DNA from: Microbulbifer variabilis
GTDB lineage: Bacteria > Pseudomonadota > Gammaproteobacteria > Pseudomonadales > Cellvibrionaceae
NCBI RefSeq assembly: GCF_020524905.1
Contig: NZ_JAIVKI010000017.1
Location: forward strand, 49,065-113,064
DNA length: 64,000 nucleotides
Direction: 5' to 3'
Shown here in pieces: positions 58,295 to 64,000 of the stretch (positions are counted from its first letter, which is position 1; every line of letters starts with the position of its first letter). A program made the translations under genes and the position numbers. The notes below the pieces were generated by a model. That model saw only the letters and a list, made by a program, of their open reading frames with translations. It did no database searches and had not been told where the DNA came from.

Positions 58295-58761
58295 GTACGC
58301 CTAGTATGGACATGAACTAATGGGGTGAAAGTCCCCTGTAGGAAGATCACCGTTTAATGGGCGCCATTAAATGCTAACTACCAGCGAATGGCAACTGCAA
58401 CACCGTGAGGTCTTGTGAGGAGGAAGCCGCTAGCAAGACTACGAGCTGACGAACAGAAACATCCTATAAGGCTTAGCCTGGAGGGGCACCGAAACGGGGA
58501 GGTCTAAGGGTAGAGTCAATGGTGCAGCTGTGCAGTGAAAGGTCACGTTCTTATCTGGAGAGATCAGTTTAACTTGCTGCTGTGAAGCTGCCGGCGTGGC
58601 CTCTGACTCAGGAGTAGCGCACTGCCATGATACTCTACTCAAATGAAGAGCTGCTCGATATTATCGTTGGGTAGGGATTCAACGGATAGGGAACCGGCCA
58701 TTGCGGACTGGCACGATGGGTGGTGTGGGGGCCGGTAGCTAGAAACTACCGGCTATCCGAT
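58295..58761 (+). ncRNA. Group II intron-like element, copy 6 (short form)
   Basis: About 467 bases. Starts GTACGCCTAG after CTTG and ends TCCGAT before TTATGCGCC, so excision would restore CTTG+TTATGC as for copy 1. Short-form deletion at GTAG. Domain V-like GAACCGGCCAT...GATGGGTGGT, domain VI-like CCGGTAG/CTACCGG. Confidence 0.7.
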
Positions 58762-58817
58762 TTATGCGCCTGTCCCTGCCTAATCACAGCGACATCTATG
58801 TGGTTACCAAATAGTGC

Positions 58818-59063
58818 TTATTTACGATTACCCCACGGAGATTTATTTTCAAAAGTTGAGATATACAGATTCTCGACTTTATCTCGCGCCCACTGGGTTT
58901 TGCGTAAAAACTTGAGCGAAGACTTAATTGATGGGTCGCTCTTAAAGCAATTGATATTAATCCTATCTGCCAAACCATCCCAGCCATAATGCTCCTGCAA
59001 TCGTGTAACAACTTTCTCAAGAGTAATACCATGTAGCGGATTATTTGGTTGTTCTTTACTCAT
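58818..59063 (-). CDS. VF530/DUF2132 family protein, copy B
   Basis: 81 residues, differing from copy A at only a few positions (for example NQP for NQA near residue 6, HYGW for YYGW, NIN for HIN, WGN for WAN). The 56 bases between the intron 3' end and the gene are almost identical too (one substitution). Either the cassette was duplicated with its flanking introns or captured twice from one source. Confidence 0.85.
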   Translation of the reverse strand: MSKEQPNNPLHGITLEKVVTRLQEHYGWDGLADRININCFKSDPSIKSSLKFLRKTQWARDKVENLYISTFENKSPWGNRK

Positions 59064-59085
59064 TCTTCAATCAATACCCTATGTT

Positions 59086-59561
59086 TAATGCCGCGAGCAT
59101 GGGCGTGAACTAATGGGGTGAAAGTCCCCTATAGGGAAATCACCATTTAATGGTCGCCATTAAATGTTAACTACTGGCGAATGGCAACTGCAACACCAGG
59201 AAGTCTTGTAGGGAGGGAGCTACTGGCAAAACTACAAGCTGACGAACAGAAACATCCTATAAAGCTTAGCTTGGAGGGGAGGTGGCAAAGGACACCGAAG
59301 CCGGGTGATCTAACGGGTAGAGTCAATAATACCGTTATGTAGTGAAATTTCACGATCTTATCTGAGCAGATCTGTTTAGCTTGCTGATGTGAAGTTGTCG
59401 GCGTGGCCGCTGACTCAGAAGTAGCGTACTGCCATGACACTCAGCTCAAATGAAGAGCTGTTCGAGACTATCGTTGGCTTGTACGGATTGGGAGCCGCCC
59501 ATTGCGGACTCGTACGATGGGTGGTGTGGGGCCGGCAGGTAGAAACTACTGACTACCCGAT
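59086..59561 (+). ncRNA. Group II intron-like element, copy 7 (short form)
   Basis: About 476 bases. 5' end TAATGCCGCGAGC as in copy 2; both follow a VF530 gene, with no attC body between. Ends CCCGAT before TTAAATAATG. The adjacent gene has no stop of its own here and reads 12-15 bases into this element before stopping. Confidence 0.68.
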
Positions 59562-60136
59562 TTAAATAATGATGCGGCACGAACTTTGTCCAGCTGTTTT
59601 TCAACACTATATGTGTAAATTCTTGGCTTCCCGTCGGGAAAATATGATCGCACCACATAATCAGATCCTCTACCGGCTTCCACGATCTCTTGATAAAACT
59701 CTACATCTTCCTCTTTTTCCATATCAAGAATTTGATCTAATAGCGGGCCAGAGTTAGCCATACCAAATTGATATAGTCCGTTTTTATCTTTTGTAAGATA
59801 AACTAAATGTTCTTTGTCGATACTATAGGTAAAGCTACAATAAGTACGATTTTGTGATATCTCCACGATCTCATTTTTTTTAATATTCCCTTTAAATGGC
59901 TCAATTACGAGATACTTATAGATTCTTGCACCACCCTCTTCCCGAGATGCTCGTGCCGTAGTTTCCGCTTGTATCAAGTAACCTCGAAAAGCAATATCAC
60001 TCGACGCCAAATTCGATTCATAGACTGACATACCCTCATACTCCTTAAGCATTAAGGGAGCAATTTTCATACACGCAAAAACATTTTCTGGTGTAGCCCA
60101 CATCAATAGTAAGAGTAATGGAGTGTATTTCATCAT
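59546..60136 (-). CDS. Exported protein with NTR/TIMP-like domain character
   Basis: 196 residues from ATG 60136 (or 60133). Signal peptide (MMKYTPLLLLLMWATPENVFAC). The pattern IAFRGYLIQAE..., YLVIEPFKG, ISQNRTYCSFTYSIDKEHLVYL resembles a netrin/TIMP-like beta-barrel, with cysteines near the start and in RTYCSF. The last residues (SGSQ) are encoded by the minus strand of the intron-like copy 7. Function unknown; integron cargo of this kind is usually undetermined. Confidence 0.7.
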   Translation of the reverse strand: MMKYTPLLLLLMWATPENVFACMKIAPLMLKEYEGMSVYESNLASSDIAFRGYLIQAETTARASREEGGARIYKYLVIEPFKGNIKKNEIVEISQNRTYCSFTYSIDKEHLVYLTKDKNGLYQFGMANSGPLLDQILDMEKEEDVEFYQEIVEAGRGSDYVVRSYFPDGKPRIYTYSVEKQLDKVRAASLFKSGSQ

Positions 60137-60139
60137 TTC

Positions 60140-60223
60140 ACTTAACGCCTCAATAATGGGCCGAAGCACTTAGTGTGGAGGTCCAGCCCCGAAGGGGTGG
60201 CATTGATTGACTTTCTACACACA
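60140..60223. other. attC-like site
   Basis: ACTTAAC (60140-60146, GTTAAGT reversed) at the left. TCAATAATGGGCC faces GGCATTGATTGA, with CCCCGAAGGGG at the tip. The right side meets intron-like copy 8 (CTACACACAG). Confidence 0.7.
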
Positions 60224-60902
60224 GTATGGGCATGGACTAATGATGTGAAAGTCCCCCTGTAGGAAGCTCACCATTTAATGGATTCCATTAAATGCTAACT
60301 ACTGGCGAATGGCAACTGCAATATCGCGAGGTCTTGTGGGGAGGAAGCCGCTAGCAAACTACGAGCTGACGAACAGAGCATCCTATAAGGCTTAGCCTGG
60401 AGGTGAGGTGGCCAAGGACACCAAAACCGGGTGATCTTGCGGGTAGAGTCAATGATGCAGTTGTGTAGTGAAAGTTCACGTTCTTATCTGGGGAGATCAG
60501 TTTAGCTTGCTGCTGTGAAGCTGTTAGCATGGCCGTTGACTCATAAATAGGTCCAGCCCGCTAGCCGCCATCCGGGGATAGACAAAAGTGGTGGGACATA
60601 ACAGCGCCTCGGTCAGTAATGATCAAGGTGATTAGAGAGAAGTCGGCCGACGGCATTGTAGCCAAATGCCAAGAGTAATACCTTGGACAGGGTGAAGGCC
60701 TGGAGCTAAATCCATAAGATACAAGACGCGGCTAGCCTACTGATATGTTTCCATTCGGATAAAGTTGAGGTAGCGCATTGCCATGACACTCAACTCAAGA
60801 TCTGCTCGACACTATCGTTGGGCAGAGATTTATTACGGATAGGGAACCGCCCATTGCGGACTCGCAAAATGGTTGGCAGCTTAAAGCTGCCAACTACTCG
60901 AT
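60215..60902 (+). ncRNA. Group II intron-like element, copy 8 (long form, changed domain VI)
   Basis: About 688 bases. Contains GAAGTCGGCCGACGGCATTG. The domain VI-like stem is GTTGGCAGC/GCTGCCAAC, unrelated in sequence to the usual CCGGTAG/CTACCGG but equally paired, and it still ends TACTCGAT with the bulged A at -7. The 3' strand of its domain V-like hairpin is damaged (AAATGG for CGATGGGTGG). Confidence 0.7.
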
Positions 60903-60907
60903 ATGTC

Positions 60908-61492
60908 TTATTTTTTGACTTTGTGTTCCCTTATTATCTCACCTGTTTCAGAATTCTTTATAATAAATTTTATAGGCTCAAATTTTTTCTCTTCTCGCAT
61001 ACATTCAATATATTTCTCCTGAAGGCTATTAATAGTCTTAATTTCAGTCGGCTTCTCCAGAGTCATATATTCTTTTGAATAATCTTCATATGTTTTGGGG
61101 TTACCCTTAGACTGATAAGAGGGGGTATCACTTTCAATTGGGATAGATAAAGCCGTATTGGCCAAATTAAATGATCCATTAATGCCTAAACCCAGAGATA
61201 ATCTATTTTTAATATATTCAGACATGTGTTTGGTGGATATTTCGTTTAGCTTTGATCGATCATGTACAAATATATCATTAATTTTGACCCCGTCAGCGTA
61301 AATAGTATTTTCACACTCCTTCTGGGCCTTTAAATATTCTGGATGTTTACTAGTCACCTCGCCAAATACAGGATTGAATTGTATACTTTCATATGTATTT
61401 TTTACTGGCTTAAATGATTTTTTCAACTCGGTTGAAGCACACCCAGCTAGCCCCAGAAAGGATATTACTAACACCACATTCCTAATAATCAC
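60908..61492 (-). CDS. Small lipoprotein of unknown function
   Basis: 194 residues. Leader ends LGLAGC, Cys18 the likely lipid site. The body is charged with no recognised domain. The TAA stop lies 5 bases from the intron-like 3' end. It sits in its own cassette. Confidence 0.75.
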   Translation of the reverse strand: MIIRNVVLVISFLGLAGCASTELKKSFKPVKNTYESIQFNPVFGEVTSKHPEYLKAQKECENTIYADGVKINDIFVHDRSKLNEISTKHMSEYIKNRLSLGLGINGSFNLANTALSIPIESDTPSYQSKGNPKTYEDYSKEYMTLEKPTEIKTINSLQEKYIECMREEKKFEPIKFIIKNSETGEIIREHKVKK

Positions 61493-61595
61493 AACTCTTC
61501 AATCTCCTGAGATATCGCGCCCTGAACAAGGGCAGGCAGATAAGCGCAGCGTTTTGGCTGTACCAGCGACCAAGGGAAGTTCTTGGTTCGGCTTG

Positions 61596-62262
61596 GTACG
61601 CCCAGCATGGACGCGGACTAATGAGTGAAAGTCCCCTTTGGGAAGATCACCGTTTAATGGGTTCCATTAAATGCTAACTACTAGCGAATGGCAACTGTAA
61701 TACCGTAAGGTCTTGTGGAGAGGAAGCTGCTAGCAAGACTATAAGCTGACGAACAGAAATATCCTATAAGGCTTAGTCTAGAGATAAGGTGGGCAAGGGC
61801 ACCGAAGCCAAGTGATTTACTGGGTAGAGTAAATGATGCAGTTGTGTTGTGATAGTTCATGTTCTTACCTGGGGGGATCTGTTTAACTTGCTGCTGTGAA
61901 ATAGTCAGTGTGGCTCCTGACTCATAAGTAGGTTGCCACCATCGCCGGGATAGTAAAAAGTGATGGAACACAACAGTACCTTGGTCATTACTGACCAAGG
62001 TGATTCAACATAAGTAAGCAGATGGCATAGTGGCCAAATGCCAAGATTAATACCTTGGACAGGGAAGGCCGGAGCCTAAATCCATGTGTTAAAAAGATTG
62101 GGCTAGCCTACCGATATGTTTCCAGTCGGGTAAAATTGAGGTAGTACATTGCCGTGACACTACTCTTAGATAGAGATTCATTACGGATAGGAAACCGCCC
62201 ATTGCGGCCCCGTACGATGGGTGGTTTGGGAGCCAGTGGCTGGGAACTACCGGCTACCCGAT
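61596..62262 (+). ncRNA. Group II intron-like element, copy 9 (long form)
   Basis: About 667 bases. Starts GTACGCCCAG after CTTG and ends CCCGAT before TTAGCTTATTC; joining the flanks gives CTTG+TTAGCT, an attC core. Domain V-like GAAACCGCCCATTGCGG...GATGGGTGGT, then a domain VI-like stem with more mismatches (AGCCAGTGG/CTACCGGCT). Confidence 0.72.
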
Positions 62263-62267
62263 TTAGC

Positions 62268-62429
62268 TTATTCTTCCACGTCGTCCCGCTCTACCAGATT
62301 ATCTGGAGCACCGAATGTATCTTTTTTACTCAACTCATCTTCGATGTCTTTAGGGCGAGGCTTAAAGAGATCTTCGGAGGATTTCTTTAATCCTTCTTCA
62401 ATTTTCTTCAATTCATCACTTTTTCTCAT
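62268..62429 (-). CDS. Small charged protein in cassette micro-operon
   Basis: 53 residues from ATG 62429, which overlaps the stop of the preceding gene by 4 bases (ATGA). Rich in Lys, Glu and Asp, one probable helix (ELKKIEEGLKKSSEDLF). No known family. Possibly an accessory or antitoxin-type protein; that is speculative. Confidence 0.6.
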   Translation of the reverse strand: MRKSDELKKIEEGLKKSSEDLFKPRPKDIEDELSKKDTFGAPDNLVERDDVEE

Positions 62430-62854
62430 AGATTTTTTACCAAATGATGCGGTACGCCTTGCTTTCCAGGGCATAACGAAAATCCACCCTGAGATGAATA
62501 ATATTTCACCAATTTATCGTTGAGTGGATCCATTACTCTAATTTGAGTCGCGCCGATTAGACGCGCATACGCTTCATAGGCCAATAATGAAATAGGAAAC
62601 ATATCGTTTGCGAACAAAACATGCTTGTTGAAACGCTCAATAAAATCCAAACGTATAGCTGTGCCTCTGTATGTCGGTCGACCGAGAGTTAATGAGCACA
62701 AAGTACTTCCATGCCACACAGAAAGGTCAAACGCCTTTGGATAGAAAATTTTATACCGGCTAGAAAAACTCCAATTCCAACTCACAGAGCGTTCTTGATC
62801 CAAATCTATTGATTTGAAAGCAGCAAGAGCTTTGTGATCTATTGCCTCTAGCAT
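62426..62854 (-). CDS. GNAT-like protein in cassette micro-operon
   Basis: 142 residues. The segment LLAYEAYARLIGATQIRVMDPLNDKLVKYYSSQGGF near the C-terminus resembles the acetyl-CoA-binding end of GNAT acetyltransferases. N-terminus (LEAIDHKALAAFKSIDLDQERSVSW) is unfamiliar. Overlaps both its neighbours, so the three genes are translated as a unit. Confidence 0.6.
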   Translation of the reverse strand: MLEAIDHKALAAFKSIDLDQERSVSWNWSFSSRYKIFYPKAFDLSVWHGSTLCSLTLGRPTYRGTAIRLDFIERFNKHVLFANDMFPISLLAYEAYARLIGATQIRVMDPLNDKLVKYYSSQGGFSLCPGKQGVPHHLVKNL

Positions 62855-62958
62855 AATTTTTCCGAGGAGGTGCCTTGGTATTTTCTGGATGCCATGTCTC
62901 TTGCTTGAGAGCCCAACTTCTCATATTTATTGATTGTTTTTAGATGCGAAACTTGCAT
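62848..62958 (-). CDS. 36-residue peptide heading cassette micro-operon
   Basis: Starts ATG 62958 with a perfect AAAGGAG 5 bases upstream; a longer frame to 63030 lacks such a site. The peptide (QVSHLKTINKYEKLGSQARD..., basic) overlaps the GNAT-like start (ATG-TAG). Could be a leader peptide or small antitoxin. Confidence 0.5.
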   Translation of the reverse strand: MQVSHLKTINKYEKLGSQARDMASRKYQGTSSEKLC

Positions 62959-63119
62959 TCCAACTCCTTTTGTCAATTTAACTTCCGCACAAGTTAACGA
63001 GGGTGTAGAAAAACTCACCCTACTTTTCATATTGTGCTTCTACGTGAAAAATAGCCTACTCATTAGTCCTGCATTCAACTTTGAAGTGAATCATCATTTG
63101 TGGTCAACCTCGATTACTC

Positions 63120-63233
63120 ACTTAACACCCTACTTAGGTGCGTTTTCGTTGTAGTGGAGTTTTGGGGGTAGAGTGCGTAGCCATCCTAAAACGGAGCGAA
63201 GACGAAAACGTCGGCTGGAGTAGTTTGTTAGGG
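63120..63233. other. attC-like site without intron element
   Basis: ACTTAAC (63120-63126) at one end and GTTAGGG (63227-63233) at the other; GCGTTTTCGT faces ACGAAAACG inside. The stop of the next gene (TTA at 63243) lies 10 bases beyond. Confidence 0.75.
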
Positions 63234-63242
63234 CGTGTGAAC

Positions 63243-63644
63243 TTACCATTGCAAAGCCTCTGGTTTTTCCTTTTGCCTTGTAAGACAAACGTGAAAAGCC
63301 ATATATGAATTTATACTTCCTTCGTATTTGAATTCTACTTCAGAGATTCTGGCAAACACTTTTACATTTGTAACATCTAATACAGCTTTTTCAATAACTT
63401 TAGTATATTCTGTAATACTTAGTTTAGTAAAATCACAATCTTCATAAGCGGTAAATGCGTTCCCCACTTTAAGTCGAACGTTAATTGCAATGGAATTCAG
63501 CTCACTTTGACCATAATAATGAAAGCTATTAATTATTCTACTGTCATAAGATATGTTTTTAATTTCTTGTTTAAAGTATTTTATGATCGAATTTTCGAGA
63601 CAGTTAATACTTATGTCTCTTAAACCTATTTCATTTTTTTCCAT
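63243..63644 (-). CDS. Cassette protein of unknown function
   Basis: 133 residues, ATG 63644. Alternating hydrophobic pattern (SELNSIAINVRLKVGNAF, VKVFARISEVEFKYEG) suggests a beta-rich fold. No known family. The C-terminal part has a diverged second copy immediately to the right (63748-63885), so the cassette was duplicated. Confidence 0.7.
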   Translation of the reverse strand: MEKNEIGLRDISINCLENSIIKYFKQEIKNISYDSRIINSFHYYGQSELNSIAINVRLKVGNAFTAYEDCDFTKLSITEYTKVIEKAVLDVTNVKVFARISEVEFKYEGSINSYMAFHVCLTRQKEKPEALQW

Positions 63645-63677
63645 TTCTTTACCTTTCTATACTCCGATAAATAAAGA

Positions 63678-63738
63678 CCCTAACGCCCTACTCAGCTCCG
63701 CGTTGGTCTTTGCTCCTTTTTGGGTTGGTTTGTTAGGG
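63678..63738. other. Short attC-like site
   Basis: CCCTAACGCCC (63678 on) to TTGTTAGGG (63738), about 61 bases, the minimal 60-base size of classical attC. Between the two copies of the unknown-function cassette gene. Confidence 0.75.
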
Positions 63739-63747
63739 TACGTGGAT

Positions 63748-63885
63748 TTACCATTGCAACGACTCTGGCTTTACCTTTTTCCTTGTGAGCCAGATTTGAA
63801 AATCCATATATGATTTTTCATATTCTTCGTATTTGAATTCTACTTTGGAGATTCTGGCAAACATTTTTATATTTGTAACATCTAA
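63748..63885 (-). pseudogene. Truncated second copy of the neighbouring cassette gene
   Basis: Only the last 45 codons (VTNIKMFARISKVEFKYEEY..., ending KPESLQW) remain; the 5' part is displaced by the IS element that begins at 63886. Roughly 65% identical to the C-terminus of the gene at 63243-63644. Confidence 0.75.
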
Positions 63886-64000
63886 GGAACCTCTGAATAA
63901 TTCCCAGTCAATTTGGTAGTATTAGGCTATCCGTCAAGGCTACGATAGATCATGCACCAATTCACCTTTGCCGAAGCAGAATACAACCTCAAGCGTCGTA
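63886..64000 (+). mobile_element. Left end of an IS5-family insertion sequence
   Basis: The cassette gene breaks at CTAA (63882-63885), which suits the YTAR target of IS5 relatives, followed by a probable terminal inverted repeat GGAACCTCTGAATAA. The transposase gene starts inside. The right end and target duplicate are beyond the window. Confidence 0.72.
63952..64000 (+). CDS. IS5-family transposase, N-terminal fragment at window edge
   Basis: Starts ATG 63952; the 16 visible residues (HQFTFAEAEYNLKRR) match the usual IS5 transposase N-terminus QLTFADAEY-x-KR. Complete catalytic domain lies beyond the window. Confidence 0.7.
   Translation, partial: MHQFTFAEAEYNLKRR

Larger units (their letters stand above)
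51398..63738. mobile_element. Distal part of an integron gene-cassette array carrying intron-like elements
   Basis: All genes here read leftwards, each begins shortly after an attC-like site, and attC-like sites end at the genes' stop codons. The cargo is unrelated gene to gene, as expected of cassettes. Nine plus-strand non-coding copies of one element sit between gene and attC. In integrons genes read away from intI, so the integrase should lie right of base 64000; none is visible. No attI and no reverse transcriptase gene is seen in the window. Confidence 0.8.

Noticed and set aside
53425..61998. Repeated minus-strand open frames of 60-105 codons inside the intron-like elements (for example 53425-53631, 55987-56253, 59171-59440, 61681-61998) that look like a protein family
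   Set aside because: They are antisense to the element, similar only because the RNA element is repeated, lack ribosome sites, and are broken in several copies.
51398..62262. CRISPR-like array (repeats separated by unique sequence)
   Set aside because: Repeats are hundreds of bases, structured and variable in length, and the unique segments are genes.
1..64000. tRNA or rRNA genes
   Set aside because: No cloverleaf with a convincing T-loop and anticodon arm, and no rRNA signature, was recognised by eye on either strand.

Overview
The window reads as chromosome of a marine-type gammaproteobacterium. The gene order pilW-rodZ-ispG-hisS-yfgM-bamB-der is the one seen in Pseudomonas and the Cellvibrionales, and a Microbulbifer-like host would fit the MauG-type lipoproteins, sulfolipid genes and TonB receptor. 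That placement is inference; no rRNA gene is present to settle it.

Layout. 0-3 kb: two tandem di-haem (MauG-type) proteins, the first cut by the window edge. 3.2-11 kb: housekeeping block for type IV pilus assembly, cell shape, isoprenoid synthesis, histidyl-tRNA, outer-membrane assembly and ribosome GTPase. 11-14.4 kb: succinate-semialdehyde dehydrogenase, trmO and a metallo-beta-lactamase-fold hydrolase. 14.8-19.3 kb: a two-component system followed by a lipid A phosphoethanolamine transferase and a PAP2 phosphatase, an envelope-modification locus. 19.3-22.4 kb: methyltransferase, GFA protein, large di-haem protein. 23.5-25.8 kb: UDP-sulfoquinovose synthase plus a glycosyltransferase, a probable sulfolipid pair. 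25.8-34.3 kb: hydrolase, ScsB/ScsD-like thiol-disulfide pair, a second metallo-hydrolase paralogue, an Asp/Glu racemase and a TonB receptor. 34.9-50.2 kb (minus strand): a complete nuoA-N complex I operon with fused nuoCD.

50.7-64 kb is the remarkable part. Beyond a decayed valS fragment lies an array of small, unrelated minus-strand genes with attC-like sites, i.e. the distal end of an integron cassette array whose integrase should lie to the right of the window. Nine copies of a non-coding plus-strand element (about 450-710 nt, no reverse transcriptase) sit exactly between a gene's stop region and its attC. The element has group II intron hallmarks: a GTACGCC start like the GUGYG 5' end, an AGGUGAAAGUCC-type 5' region, a domain V-like hairpin with a 2-nt bulge, and a domain VI-like hairpin with a bulged A seven nucleotides from a GAU 3' end in all nine copies. 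Removing the element from the best copies rejoins ..TTG to TTAGCT or TTATGC and regenerates an attC core site (GTTRRRY-like). The structure gene-intron-attC is what a published model of cassette assembly by attC-targeting group IIC introns predicts as an intermediate.

Cassette cargo includes two copies of a VF530/DUF2132 gene, a homocysteine methyltransferase-like protein, a Tae4-type type VI secretion amidase with a candidate immunity partner, a frameshifted DUF1579-like gene, a DUF1963 protein, a lipoprotein, and a three-gene micro-operon. The window ends inside an IS5-family element that interrupts a duplicated cassette gene.
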